In this document: positions 41,442 to 50,002 of the stretch, piece by piece
Numbering within the stretch: position 1 is the stretch's first letter
Layout: each line of letters starts with the position of its first letter
DNA from: Streptomyces sp. CMB-StM0423
GTDB taxonomy: Bacteria; Actinomycetota; Actinomycetes; Streptomycetales; Streptomycetaceae
NCBI RefSeq assembly: GCF_002847285.1
Contig: NZ_CP025407.1
Coordinates: 6,141,001 to 6,205,000, forward strand
Reading direction: 5' to 3'
Length of the DNA stretch: 64,000 nucleotides
The notes under the pieces: generated by a model
Databases searched by the model: none
The model's input: only the letters and a program-made list of their open reading frames with translations
Told to the model about the DNA's origin: nothing
Position numbers and translations under genes: made by a program

Positions 41442-42347
41442 ATGCTTCAGCACCTCACGATCCCCCGTGGACCGATCGAGCTCGCGGCCGGCCTTCACCT
41501 GCCCGACAGCGCCGTGTCCCCGCGCGCCGTGGTGGTCTCCACGCCCGGCAGCAGCGTGAAGGAGCAGATCGGTGCGAACTACGCGTCCCGCCTCGCCGCC
41601 CGCGGCATCGCGGCTCTTGTCTTCGATCCCGCTCACCAGGGGCAGAGCGGAGGCGAGCCCCGCGACCTCGAAGACCCCTACCGCCGCGGTGAGGACATCT
41701 CCTACGCCATCGACGCGCTCACCACGATCCCCGGTGTCGACCCACAGCGCATCGGCGTCCTCGGCATCTGCGCCGGCGGCGGCTACGCCGTGCACACCGC
41801 CCGCACGGACCACCGCATCAAAGCGGTCGGCACGGTGGTCCCCGGCAACATGGGCACGTCGTTCCGCAGCTTCCAGTCCCACGGCCCGGCCGCCGCACTC
41901 GACGCCCTCGCCGACGCGCGCATCGAAGAGGCCCGCTCCGGCGAGACGGCCCGGGTGAACTGGCTGCCCGACACTCTGGAGGACGCCGCGGCATCCGGCC
42001 TGACCGACATCGACACCACCCAGGCCATCACCTACTACCGCACCGAGCGGGGCGGTAACGAGCACTCCACGAACCGCCGCCTGTCGCGCGGCGACTCCCT
42101 CCTGCTGGGCTACGACGCGTTCCACCTGGTCGACCAGCTCATGACCCAGCCACTGCAGGTCATCCTCGCCGGACGCGTCGGCAACACCGGCTCCTACGAG
42201 GCGGGGATGCAGTTGTGGAAGACGGCCCCCAATCCGGTCGACCTCATGGTGATCGAGGGTGCCGGCCACTACGAGATGTACGACGAGCCCGCTTACGTCG
42301 ACGCTGCCGTCGAACGGCTCACCGACTTCTACGTCAACCACCTGTAG
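41442..42347 (+). CDS. alpha/beta hydrolase, dienelactone-hydrolase-like (Cys nucleophile)
   Basis: The 301-residue protein has the alpha/beta-hydrolase oxyanion region VVVSTPGSSVKEQ, the nucleophile elbow GVLGICAGGGYAVHTA with Cys rather than Ser, an acidic residue in the later PLQVILAGRVGNTGSYEAG region and the catalytic His in IEGAGHYEMYDEP. Cys elbows occur in dienelactone hydrolases and YcjY-like proteins. The substrate is unknown; detoxification of an ester or lactone signalled through the divergent MarR protein is a reasonable guess. ATG 41442 follows GAAGGGCG; ATG 41418 would add eight residues. Confidence 0.8.
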   Translation: MLQHLTIPRGPIELAAGLHLPDSAVSPRAVVVSTPGSSVKEQIGANYASRLAARGIAALVFDPAHQGQSGGEPRDLEDPYRRGEDISYAIDALTTIPGVDPQRIGVLGICAGGGYAVHTARTDHRIKAVGTVVPGNMGTSFRSFQSHGPAAALDALADARIEEARSGETARVNWLPDTLEDAAASGLTDIDTTQAITYYRTERGGNEHSTNRRLSRGDSLLLGYDAFHLVDQLMTQPLQVILAGRVGNTGSYEAGMQLWKTAPNPVDLMVIEGAGHYEMYDEPAYVDAAVERLTDFYVNHL

Positions 42348-42554
42348 GCGTCCAAACCGGCGAAGCCGTGTGGCCACGGTCCCGGCGGGCGACCCCGGCG
42401 ACCGGCGTTCGCGGCTGTGGGGAGTCGTCGACCGGAGCTCTCTCACGGCCGTTGACCGCTTCTCCTGAGCCGGCAGGGGAAGCGGTCACTTCGCGGACAC
42501 GCCCTCGGTGCCTGCGACGTATCAGTTGCCGGCCCGGACCGCCGCCCCCCTGCT

Positions 42555-42917
42555 TCAGGAGGGACTTCCGGGTCCCCCGTGATCGCGCGCCTCGGTGATG
42601 CAGTCGTGCAGCCGCCTGCGCACGTCCCGCAGGTCCGTCATCTGCCGGTCGAGGCGGTCGCGTTCGCCCGTGAGCAACTCCAGCAGTTCCGGTGACGCCC
42701 CACCGGAGTCGGCGAACGGCAGCACCTCGCGAATGGTTCTGCTGGGCAACCCCATGGCGTAGAACTGCTGGATCAGCCTGACCCGTTCGACGGCACCGGC
42801 CGGATACCGGCGCTGGCCACCTGGGCTCCGGGAGGAGTGGAGCAGGTCCTGCTGCTCGTAGTAGCGCAGCGCCCTGACGCTTACGCCCGCCTTCGCGGCG
42901 ACCTCTCCGATCCGCAT
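42555..42917 (-). CDS. MerR-family regulator
   Basis: The 120-residue protein starts MRIGEVAAKAGVSVRALRYYEQQDLL, the MerR HTH and wing, followed by GGQRRYPAGAVERVRLIQQFYAMGLP and a dimerisation helix. The short C-terminus has a single Cys (HDCITEA), so metal or redox sensing is possible but not shown. ATG 42917 follows GGGAGG. It is divergent from an NmrA-family reductase; a 20-bp-spacer promoter with a 7-bp inverted repeat lies between them, the classic MerR target. Confidence 0.88.
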   Translation of the reverse strand: MRIGEVAAKAGVSVRALRYYEQQDLLHSSRSPGGQRRYPAGAVERVRLIQQFYAMGLPSRTIREVLPFADSGGASPELLELLTGERDRLDRQMTDLRDVRRRLHDCITEARDHGGPGSPS

Positions 42918-42948
42918 CCCGACCTCCCGACCCGGCTCCACGTCCCGC

Positions 42949-42980
42949 TTGCACCTGACATCGGAGTCAGGTTCTAGCGT
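42949..42980 (+). promoter_or_regulatory. MerR-type promoter for the NmrA gene
   Basis: TTGCAC (42949-42954) and TAGCGT (42975-42980) are spaced by 20 bp, longer than normal. ACCTGAC (42953-42959) and GTCAGGT (42966-42972) form a perfect inverted repeat in the spacer. MerR proteins activate such over-long promoters by bending DNA. Confidence 0.65.
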
Positions 42981-43128
42981 AGCCCGCAGCGGTACGAACC
43001 AGCCCATCCGAGCTCCGGAGCACGCCTGTGACCAGCACGCCTCCGACCCGCGTCGCCAGACCTCAGGGAGAATCAGCGATGTCCATCAGGAACACGGTCG
43101 TGATCGACGAGCGCGCGGCGTGTGCGGC

Positions 43129-44046
43129 ATGACCCGCAGTGGCAAAACCGTCGTCGTCCTGGGTGCCACGGGGCAGCAGGGAGGATCGGTCGCCGCGGCG
43201 CTGCGGGCCGGCGGCTGGGGGGTGCGCGCGGTCGTGAGGGACCCGTCCGGCGACCGGGCCCGGTCCCTCTCCGCCGCCGGCGTGGAAACCGTACGCGGTG
43301 ACCTCGGCGATCCGGAGTCGCTCCGTGCCGCCTTCTCCGGCGCCCACGGCGTCTTCAGCGTCCAGCCGAACTCCGGCCAGGCCGGCGCCGACGTGACCAA
43401 CGAGGACGAGGTCCGCTTCGGCGCGACGGTGGCCGAGACCGCCGAGCGCTGCGGCGTTGCCCACCTCGTCTACAGTTCGGCGCTCACCGCGGGTTCGGCC
43501 ACGGGCGTGGACCATCTCGACACCAAGAGCCGCATCGAGGCCCATGTCCGGAATCTGAACACCGCCAGCACCATCATTCGGCCGGCCACGTTCATGGAAC
43601 TCCTGGTGACCCCCGACACGGGCCTCGACCGGGGACACCTGTCCTTCCTGATGCGTCCGGACCACGCCATGCAGTTCATCGCCGTACGCGACATCGGCCG
43701 CGTCGTCGCCGAGGTCTTCGGCGCACCCGATCGCTACGCCGGTCGCACCATGGAGATCGCCGGTGACGCTCTCACCGGCAATGCCCTGGCCGAGGATCTC
43801 ACCCGGGCCGCCGGCCAGACGATCAGCTACGCACGCCTGCCGGCGACGCTACTGGCCCAGGACGAGGTCCTCGGCAAACTGGCGGCACTCGTAGACGACG
43901 GCAGGCTGGCCGGAAACGCGAACCTCGACGCGCTGCGCGCGGAGTTCCCCTTCCTGCTGCGCTTCGACCGCTGGCTCGCAGGCCCCGGCGCGGGCCTCCT
44001 CGACGAGGCTCTCCGTGCCACGGACACCGGGATCGCTCCACGCTGA
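43129..44046 (+). CDS. NmrA/HSCARG-like NAD(P)-binding protein
   Basis: The 305-residue atypical short-chain dehydrogenase has the dinucleotide-binding VVVLGATGQQGGSVAAALRAGG, VRDPSGDRARSL after strand 2 (NADP-type Arg) and LVYSSALTAGS in place of a strict YxxxK site, then IIRPATFMELL. NmrA proteins act as redox sensors or NAD(P)H-dependent reductases of small electrophiles. It is driven by the MerR-type promoter upstream. The start ATG 43129 lacks a clear ribosome site, so an upstream GTG cannot be ruled out. Confidence 0.82.
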   Translation: MTRSGKTVVVLGATGQQGGSVAAALRAGGWGVRAVVRDPSGDRARSLSAAGVETVRGDLGDPESLRAAFSGAHGVFSVQPNSGQAGADVTNEDEVRFGATVAETAERCGVAHLVYSSALTAGSATGVDHLDTKSRIEAHVRNLNTASTIIRPATFMELLVTPDTGLDRGHLSFLMRPDHAMQFIAVRDIGRVVAEVFGAPDRYAGRTMEIAGDALTGNALAEDLTRAAGQTISYARLPATLLAQDEVLGKLAALVDDGRLAGNANLDALRAEFPFLLRFDRWLAGPGAGLLDEALRATDTGIAPR

Positions 44047-44254
44047 ACGAGGCCCCGTGTGCAATCCGGTCGGACCCGGGCGGCCGACCCACCAGTACAT
44101 CGGCGGACGCTTCGCCCACCTCGCCTTCGGTGACGGCGGGGCGTTCAGAGGCGAGGGGTCGGCTCCGAGGACCGCCGCCCCCTCGCCGGCCGGTCCGGGG
44201 CGTTCTGCTACCCGACCAGTCGGCGCCGGGTGTCCTCCGACTGTAGGGCCGGGC

Positions 44255-45163
44255 TTACTTGCCGGCGATGCTCCACGTACCGTCGCCGTCCTCGGCGGTG
44301 CTGCCGAGGGCGGTCCACTCGGCGTCGTCGAGGCCGAGTGCCGCGCGAAGGTAGGCGGAGACCGCGTCGGCGAGGAGGGCGACGCGGGCGGGGTCCTCGT
44401 CGGTGGTCTCGGCGACCCTTTCGCCGGCGATGCCGCCCATGGTGTGCTCGGCCTCGGCGACGGTGAGCAGGCTCTTGGGGGCCGGGCTGAGGTGGTAGGC
44501 GTCGGTGAACCACTCCGGCCCCCGGGTGGAGAGCTGCGACTGGTCCTTTCCGCCCGCGACGACCAGGGCCGGGGTGGCCATGGTGGAGAAGTCCGGCTTC
44601 ATGAACGGGAGGTTCTCGGCGGCGAACGGGGTGAGGGTGTCGCCGGTTCCGGTCGCGGCGATCAGCGCGCCGGCCGACACCGCGGAGTGGGAGAAGTCCT
44701 CGCCGGGAACGCCGTCGGCGTCGAGTACGCGGGCACCGAGGATGGCGCCCGCGGTCTGGGCGCCCCAGGAGTGGCCGACCACGGCGATGCGCTCACGGTC
44801 GACGCGGGTCTCCAGGCCGGCCTGGGCCAGGATGTTCCCAAGGTCGTCGAGGATCGCGTGGAGATCGGCTATCCGCACGCGCCAGATGGTGCCGAAGCGC
44901 GGGTCGTCCCAGCCGATGGCGTTGCGGCGGGAGTCCAGGTGGGTGGGCTGCACCACGACGAATCCGGCGGCGGCCCACCGGTCGACGAGGGGCCCGTACC
45001 CGTCCAGGGACCACGCGTTGCCGTGGGAGAAGACGATCACGGGCAGGTTCTGCCCCGACCGGGGGGCGGTGACCTTCACCTGCAGGTCGATGCCGCGGCC
45101 AAGTGCGGGAACGGGGATGGGCTTGACCGAGACGATCTGGTGGCCGAGAGGGCGGGAAGACAT
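44255..45163 (-). CDS. alpha/beta hydrolase, dienelactone/chlorophyllase/PAF-acetylhydrolase-like
   Basis: The 302-residue protein has the oxyanion motif VIVFSHGNAWSLDGYGPL, nucleophile elbow AVVGHSWGAQTAGAI, acid region LVVAGGKDQSQLS and catalytic His in EAEHTMGG. No signal peptide is seen, so it is cytosolic. It is divergent from a TetR regulator with an operator of three half-sites between them, which argues for inducible breakdown of an ester-containing compound. ATG 45163 is the natural start; longer frames cross the operator. Confidence 0.82.
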   Translation of the reverse strand: MSSRPLGHQIVSVKPIPVPALGRGIDLQVKVTAPRSGQNLPVIVFSHGNAWSLDGYGPLVDRWAAAGFVVVQPTHLDSRRNAIGWDDPRFGTIWRVRIADLHAILDDLGNILAQAGLETRVDRERIAVVGHSWGAQTAGAILGARVLDADGVPGEDFSHSAVSAGALIAATGTGDTLTPFAAENLPFMKPDFSTMATPALVVAGGKDQSQLSTRGPEWFTDAYHLSPAPKSLLTVAEAEHTMGGIAGERVAETTDEDPARVALLADAVSAYLRAALGLDDAEWTALGSTAEDGDGTWSIAGK

Positions 45164-45217
45164 GGGAGACCTGTGCTTTCTCTGCGGAGCGGCTCTGCCA
45201 TACTTTGACGGAGCGAC

Positions 45218-45248
45218 GTTCCGCCAATTTAGCGGAACATTGTTCCGC
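45218..45248. promoter_or_regulatory. triple half-site TetR operator
   Basis: GTTCCGC (45218-45224), GCGGAAC (45232-45238) and GTTCCGC (45242-45248) form two overlapping perfect 7-bp inverted repeats. They lie between the divergent hydrolase and TetR starts (55 and 19 bases away). Confidence 0.7.
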
Positions 45249-45266
45249 GAGCAAAGGGAGCCATCC

Positions 45267-45836
45267 GTGCCGGAGTCGGTCGGGATCCGCCAAGCACAGG
45301 CACGGCGCACCCGCGGCGGCGTGCTGGAGGCTGCCGCGGCGGTCTTCGTCGAGCAGGGCGTCCAGGCGCCCGTCCGCGACATCGCCGAACGCGCCGGTGT
45401 CGGTGTCGGCACGGTCTACCGGAACTTCCCGAGCCGCGCGGACCTCGTCACCGCCGTCTATCGGCACCAGATCGACGCCTGCGCCGCTCTCGCGCCCCGG
45501 CTCCTTGAGGAATCCGCCTCGCCGTTCACCGCGCTGACCCTGTGGACGGACGCCTTCGTGGAGTTCCTCGTGACCAAGCACGGCCTCGGGGCGGCGCTGG
45601 GGTCCGGAGACCCGGGGCTGGAGAACCTCCACGCCCTCATGCTCGACACCCTGGTCCCGGCCTGCGCGACGCTGCTGGACGCCTGCGCCGACGGCGGCGG
45701 ACTTCGCCCCGGTGTCACCGCCTACACGCTCATGCGCGCCGTCGGAAACCTCTGCATCACCGGCCCCGACTACGATCAGGCCGACGCCAAGCGCATGGTC
45801 GACCTGCTCCTCACCGGATGCCGCCACACGGCATGA
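45267..45836 (+). CDS. TetR-family regulator
   Basis: The 189-residue protein has the HTH (RRTRGGVLEAAAAVFVEQGVQAPVRDIAERAGVGVGTVYRNFPSRADLV) and a C-terminal ligand domain of the common TetR_C33/SBP type (TLWTDAFVEFLVTKHGLGAAL). GTG 45267 follows AAGGGAG. The operator just upstream covers its own promoter and that of the divergent hydrolase, so it probably represses both until a ligand binds. It is the last islet gene; 45837-46140 holds nothing recognisable. Confidence 0.87.
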   Translation: MPESVGIRQAQARRTRGGVLEAAAAVFVEQGVQAPVRDIAERAGVGVGTVYRNFPSRADLVTAVYRHQIDACAALAPRLLEESASPFTALTLWTDAFVEFLVTKHGLGAALGSGDPGLENLHALMLDTLVPACATLLDACADGGGLRPGVTAYTLMRAVGNLCITGPDYDQADAKRMVDLLLTGCRHTA

Positions 45837-46140
45837 CGGCGGGCTCGGCGCCCGTGCCGCGACCTGCCACCAGGCCCCGGCCGCCCGGGCCAGGTCCCTC
45901 AGCCGGGCGCCGACCGGGCTGTAAACGCCGTAAACGTAGCGGGTATGAGGCGTTGAAGGGGGACTTCACCACGAGGTCCGTGGCTGCGGCAATAGTTCGG
46001 AGGTCGGGTTCGCGCACGCTGCCCCGCTCGTTCCACCTCTGCCCCGACACCAAGATCGCGTTACACATCCATTACACCAACGCGCGGGAACTCCCGGGAA
46101 ACCGCAGGTGGAGACGGGACGCATCGTGGCGTGGAAAACG

Positions 46141-46172
46141 GCCCTGACCCAGGTAAACACCCAGGTCAGGGC
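46141..46172 (-). terminator. rnpB terminator
   Basis: GCCCTGACC (46141-46149) and GGTCAGGGC (46164-46172) form a 9-bp perfect stem, and the minus strand continues with GTTTTCC. It lies six bases beyond the RNase P RNA 3' end. Confidence 0.75.
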
Positions 46173-46178
46173 CGTGAG

Positions 46179-46588
46179 GGCGGACGAGTCGGCCTGTACG
46201 CCGGGTTCTGTCTCCCGGGGGCCTTGCGGCCGCCGGGGAGGCGGTCATCCATCTAGGGCCGGTGTTGCCACCGGCCTCGTGCGGTCTACCCGCGGACTCG
46301 GGCGGGCCGCCCTCGGTCGTCCGCGCAGGGTCGCTTCCGCGGCCCCTCTTGACCTTGCTCCGGGTGGGGTTTACCTAGCCGCCCGGGTCACCCCGGGCGC
46401 TGGTGGTCTCTTACACCGCCGTTTCACCCTTACCGGGAGCTGTACGCCCCCGGCGGTCTGTTTTCTGTGGCACTGTCCCGCGGGTCACCCCGGGTGGGCG
46501 TTACCCACCACCCTGCCCTGTGGAGCCCGGACGTTCCTCGGCGATCCCTGGGTGGGACCGACGCGACCGCCCGGCCGGCTCGTCCGCC
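46179..46588 (-). ncRNA. rnpB: RNase P RNA (class A)
   Basis: Minus-strand landmarks are all present: GAGGAACGTCCGGGCTCC (CR I), GGTGGGTAACGCCC, CCACAGAAAACAGACCGCC (CR IV), GGTAAGGGTGAAACGGCGG, AGATGGATGACCGCC and GGCGTACAGGCCG. Helix P1 is formed by GGCGGACGAG (46588-46579) and CTCGTCCGCC (46188-46179), a perfect 10-bp closure that fixes both ends, for a length of 410. It is the catalytic subunit that matures tRNA 5' ends. A strong terminator follows. The 27 bases at its 3' end are repeated at 40716-40742. Confidence 0.96.
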
Positions 46589-47517
46589 GTAAGGCCCATG
46601 TTAGTCGCAGCTACGGTCTCCTCGCCGCCGCCCGGGTCCGCGCCCGGGGCAGAGCGTCCGCCCCCGCCCGCCGCGGTGGCCAGGAAGGAACCCGCCAGGA
46701 TCAGGACGAAGGCCGCGGCGATGGAGCCCGTCAGCGGTTCGTCCAGGAACGCGACGCCCGCCGCGACCGCCACCGCCGGGTTGACGTACGTGAAGACCAC
46801 CGCGCGCGTCGGGCCCACCTCGCGGATCAGCTCCAGGAAGACCACGAACGCCAGCGCCGTGCACAGCACCCCCAGGCCCACGAGCGACGCCAGCACCTTG
46901 CCCGACGGCGTCGTGTCCGGCCAGGTGGCGATGCCCGCGGGGGCGTAGACGATCGCGGCCAGCAGCAGGCAGGGCGCGATGAGCTGCAGCGTCGGTACGT
47001 CCTTCAGCCGGCGGGCGATGATCAGCGGGGCGGTGGCGTAGCCGAGGGCGGTGAGCATGACCTCCGTGATCGCCCACGCCGAGCCGCCGCTCAACTCCGG
47101 CGCCGCCAGCACCGCGACGCCCGCCAGGCCGAGACCGAGGCCCAGCCAGCGGCGGCGGCCCAGGCGCTCCTCGTCGCCGAGGAGCCGGGCCAGGATCACG
47201 CCGATCGTCGGCACCGCGGCGATCAGCAGGCCGGCCATGGCGCTGGACAGTTGGCGTTCGGCGTCGGTCAGGGTCCACCACGGGCCGATGATCTCGATGC
47301 AGGCGAACGCCAGCATCGGCGCCCAGTGCGTCCGTACGGTACGGACCAGCCCCCCGCCGCGCAGCGCGAGCGGCAGCAGGACGAGCGCGCCCAGCGCGCA
47401 CCGTACGAAGACGACCCCCGACGGCGACACCGCGTCCACCGCCACCTTGATCATCAGATACGGGACTCCCCAGATCACGCCCATGAGGAGGAACAGGGCC
47501 CAGCCGCGTGCAGTCAT
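46501..47517 (-). CDS. EamA-family (DMT) transporter
   Basis: The 338-residue protein has ten predicted membrane helices in two EamA repeats (LFLLMGVIWGVPYLMIKVAVDAVSP ... ; TALGYATAPLIIARRL ... VGPTRAVVFTYVNPAVAVAAGVAFLDEPL). It probably exports metabolites or amino acids. The C-terminal 29 residues are hydrophilic and are encoded within the first 88 bases of rnpB; the family normally ends shortly after the tenth helix. The stop TAA at 46501 is the first in frame. ATG 47517 is the natural start. An AraC-type regulator gene lies 57 bases upstream on the same strand. Confidence 0.85.
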   Translation of the reverse strand: MTARGWALFLLMGVIWGVPYLMIKVAVDAVSPSGVVFVRCALGALVLLPLALRGGGLVRTVRTHWAPMLAFACIEIIGPWWTLTDAERQLSSAMAGLLIAAVPTIGVILARLLGDEERLGRRRWLGLGLGLAGVAVLAAPELSGGSAWAITEVMLTALGYATAPLIIARRLKDVPTLQLIAPCLLLAAIVYAPAGIATWPDTTPSGKVLASLVGLGVLCTALAFVVFLELIREVGPTRAVVFTYVNPAVAVAAGVAFLDEPLTGSIAAAFVLILAGSFLATAAGGGGRSAPGADPGGGEETVAATNMGLTADEPAGRSRRSHPGIAEERPGSTGQGGG

Positions 47518-47574
47518 GCCGTCCAGCCTCCGGGGCGGAAGCACCGCTGTCTTGAATGCCGTTGCGGGACGGCC

Positions 47575-48414
47575 CTACGTCCGTACGCTCCTGCTGTACG
47601 CCGCCGGCGTCGCCCCCAGCACCCGCCGGAACCACCGCGTCAGATGCGCCTGGTCCGCGAACCCCACCAGACCCGCCACCTCCGCCGGCCGGTGCCCCGC
47701 CTCCAGAAGGCCGCGCGCCCGCTCCACCCGGTACTGCGCCAGCCAGGCGTACGGGGGCATGCCCATGGTGTCCCGGAACGCCCGCAGCACCTGGTACCGG
47801 GACAGCCCCAGGTCGCAGCCGATCGCCGCCAGCGACGGCGGGTCCGTCAGCTCGTCCGCCAGCCGGTCCCGTACCGCACGGGCCACGCCGCTCCCCAGCG
47901 GCGCCGTGGCCGCCGGGCGGGCGCGGCCGTGCCGGCGGGCCAGCGCCGCGAGCAGCCACGGCAGCCGCGACTCCGCCTCCAGCGGCTCCGCGCCGCGGTC
48001 GACCGCGACGTGCGCGGCGCGCAGCGCGGCGGCCAGGGCCGGGTCGTCGATCACCGGCTCGGCGAAGTGCGCCTCGGTGCACGCGCCGTCGGTCAGCAGC
48101 GCCATGGAGGGGTAGAACGCGCGGTACGCGTACCCCTCGTCGTCCGCCGGGCCGCCGGTGTGGGCCTCGCCCGGGCCGAGGACGACGATGCTGCCGGGCC
48201 TGGCCCTGATCCGCTCGCCGCGGTAGTCGATGACCTCGGCGCCGTCCGTGCACACCCCGACGGCGAACTCGTGGTGGGCGTGCGGCGCGTACCGGTGGGC
48301 GGTGAAGCACGCCGTCATCAGGTACAGGGACTGGCCCGCGCCGAGCGGCGTCCGCGTCCAGCGCGCGTACTCCTCGGCGCTCCGCCCGCCCCCCTCGCCC
48401 CTCATGCGTCGCAT
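47575..48414 (-). CDS. AraC-family transcriptional regulator
   Basis: The 279-residue protein has an AraC cupin (HRYAPHAHHEFAVGVCTDGAEVIDYRGE, PGEAHTGGPADDEGYAYRAFYP) and a C-terminal double HTH (SLAAIGCDLGLSRYQVLRAFRDTMG; AEVAGLVGFADQAHLTRWFRRVLGATPAAY). It starts at ATG 48414 or 48405. It is followed by the EamA gene on the same strand and is divergent from a decarboxylase, so either or both could be targets. Confidence 0.87.
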   Translation of the reverse strand: MRRMRGEGGGRSAEEYARWTRTPLGAGQSLYLMTACFTAHRYAPHAHHEFAVGVCTDGAEVIDYRGERIRARPGSIVVLGPGEAHTGGPADDEGYAYRAFYPSMALLTDGACTEAHFAEPVIDDPALAAALRAAHVAVDRGAEPLEAESRLPWLLAALARRHGRARPAATAPLGSGVARAVRDRLADELTDPPSLAAIGCDLGLSRYQVLRAFRDTMGMPPYAWLAQYRVERARGLLEAGHRPAEVAGLVGFADQAHLTRWFRRVLGATPAAYSRSVRT

Positions 48415-48473
48415 TGTGCGCGATGCCGTACGCCCCTTGCCAGCGGGATTCCGCGGCTGCCTACGATGCGCGG

Positions 48474-49976
48474 ATGTCGCAGCGAGATCTGTCCCCAGAA
48501 GAGTTCCGCGAGCTCGGCCACGCCTACGTCGACTGGATCGCCGACTACCGCGCCCGGGTCGGCGACCTGCCGGTGCTCCCCGGCGTCGAGCCCGGCTGGG
48601 TGCGCCGGCAACTGCCGGCGAAGCTGTCGGAGGAGGGCGAGCCGCTGACCGAGGTGCTGGCGGACATGGACCGCGTCGTGGTGCCCGGCTCCACGCACTG
48701 GCAGCACCCCGGCTTCTTCGCGTACTTCCCCGCGAACGCCTCCCTCGCCTCCCTCCTCGGCGACATGCTCTCCACCGGCCTCGGCACCCAGGGCATGCTC
48801 TGGTCGACGTCCCCGGCCTGTACGGAGCTGGAGCAGCACCTGCTCGACCAGCTCGCCGACGCCACCGGACTGCCCGCCGAGTTCACCTTCGCCGGCGGTG
48901 GCGGCGGCGTCATCCAGGACTCGGCGTCCTCGTCCTCGCTGGTCGCGCTGCTCGCCGCACTGCACCGCAGCTCCGGCGGCGCCTGGCGGACGGCGGGCCG
49001 GGACGGGCGCGAGGTGCTGTACGTCTCGGCGCACACCCACTCCTCGCTGGAGAAGGCCGCGATCGCCGCGGGCCTGGGCGCGGATGCCGTACGGATCGTG
49101 CCGCCCGGCGGCGACGGCGGCCAGACGATGGCGCCCGACGCGCTGGCCGCCGCCGTGCGCGAGGACCTGGCGGCCGGCCGCCGCCCGGTGATGGTGTGCG
49201 CCACGATCGGCACCACCGGCACCGGCGCCGTCGACCCGGTGCGCGAGATCGCCGCGGTCTGCGCCGAGTACGGCATCTGGCTGCATGTCGACGCCGCGTG
49301 GGCCGGCGCCGCCGCCTTCTGCCCCGAGCACCGCGGGCTCTTCGACGGCGCCGGGCTGGCCGATTCGTACAGCACCGACGGGCACAAGTGGCTGCTCACC
49401 GCCTTCGACTGCAATCTCTTCTGGACCCGCGACACCGCCACCCTCGTCGGCGCCCTGACCGTGCTGCCGGAGTACCTGCGCAACGCGGCCAGCGAGTCCG
49501 GCGCCGTCGTCGACTACCGCGACTGGCACCTGCCCCTCGGCCGCCGCTTCCGCGCGCTGAAGCTGTGGACGGTGCTGCGCCGCTTCGGCCTCGCCGGCAT
49601 CCGGGACCACGTGCGCCGGCACGTCGGGCTGGCCGCGGAGCTGGAGTCGTGGGCGGCGGCCGACCCGCGCTTCGCGCTGGGGGTGCCGCGGAGCCTGGCG
49701 CTGGTCTGCCTGTACGCCGTCACCGGCCGCGGCACCGACGCCGACAACGCCGCGACGAAGGCGGTGCTGGAGCGGATCAACGCGGGCGGGCGGTCGTACG
49801 TCACCCACACGGTGGTCGACGGCCGCTATCTGCTGCGGGTCGCGGTCGGCGGGCTGGAGACCGAGGAGCGGCACGTACGGGCGCTGTGGGACGACCTGTG
49901 CGCTGCGGCGGACGCGGTGACCGGGCCGGACGCGGTGACCACGGCGGACGCGGGGGAGGCCGGCGGCACCGCCTGA
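48474..49976 (+). CDS. PLP-dependent group II (aromatic-L-amino-acid type) decarboxylase
   Basis: The 500-residue enzyme has STHWQHPGFFAYFPANAS at the N-terminus as in aromatic amino-acid decarboxylases, the cofactor Asp in LHVDAAWAGAAAFCPEH, and the Schiff-base lysine in SYSTDGHKWLLTAFDCN. It would convert Trp, Tyr, Phe or a related amino acid to the amine. The C-terminus ends in a short Asp/Ala repeat. ATG 48474 is chosen because the N-terminal domain begins right there. It is divergent from the AraC regulator. Confidence 0.9.
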   Translation: MSQRDLSPEEFRELGHAYVDWIADYRARVGDLPVLPGVEPGWVRRQLPAKLSEEGEPLTEVLADMDRVVVPGSTHWQHPGFFAYFPANASLASLLGDMLSTGLGTQGMLWSTSPACTELEQHLLDQLADATGLPAEFTFAGGGGGVIQDSASSSSLVALLAALHRSSGGAWRTAGRDGREVLYVSAHTHSSLEKAAIAAGLGADAVRIVPPGGDGGQTMAPDALAAAVREDLAAGRRPVMVCATIGTTGTGAVDPVREIAAVCAEYGIWLHVDAAWAGAAAFCPEHRGLFDGAGLADSYSTDGHKWLLTAFDCNLFWTRDTATLVGALTVLPEYLRNAASESGAVVDYRDWHLPLGRRFRALKLWTVLRRFGLAGIRDHVRRHVGLAAELESWAAADPRFALGVPRSLALVCLYAVTGRGTDADNAATKAVLERINAGGRSYVTHTVVDGRYLLRVAVGGLETEERHVRALWDDLCAAADAVTGPDAVTTADAGEAGGTA

Positions 49977-50002
49977 GTGGCCCGGTGGCCCCGGCCCGTC
50001 GC

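Larger units (their letters stand above)
40716..46205. mobile_element. putative genomic islet bracketed by rnpB 3'-end direct repeats
   Basis: Between the two 27-bp copies lie three divergent regulator/enzyme pairs: MarR with a dienelactone-hydrolase-like protein, MerR with an NmrA-type reductase, and TetR with another hydrolase. No integrase, excisionase or transposase is present, so the islet would be non-autonomous or decayed. The 3' ends of stable RNA genes are classic integration targets. Confidence 0.55.

Noticed and set aside
45837..46140. Short frame on the minus strand (85 residues) next to rnpB
   Set aside because: No family, no ribosome site, and codon bias is weak; left as non-coding.
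46179..46588. Interpreting the 27-bp repeats as ordinary rnpB paralogue fragments
   Set aside because: Only the exact terminal 27 bases are present at 40716, with no other rnpB segment, which fits site duplication better than a decayed gene copy.
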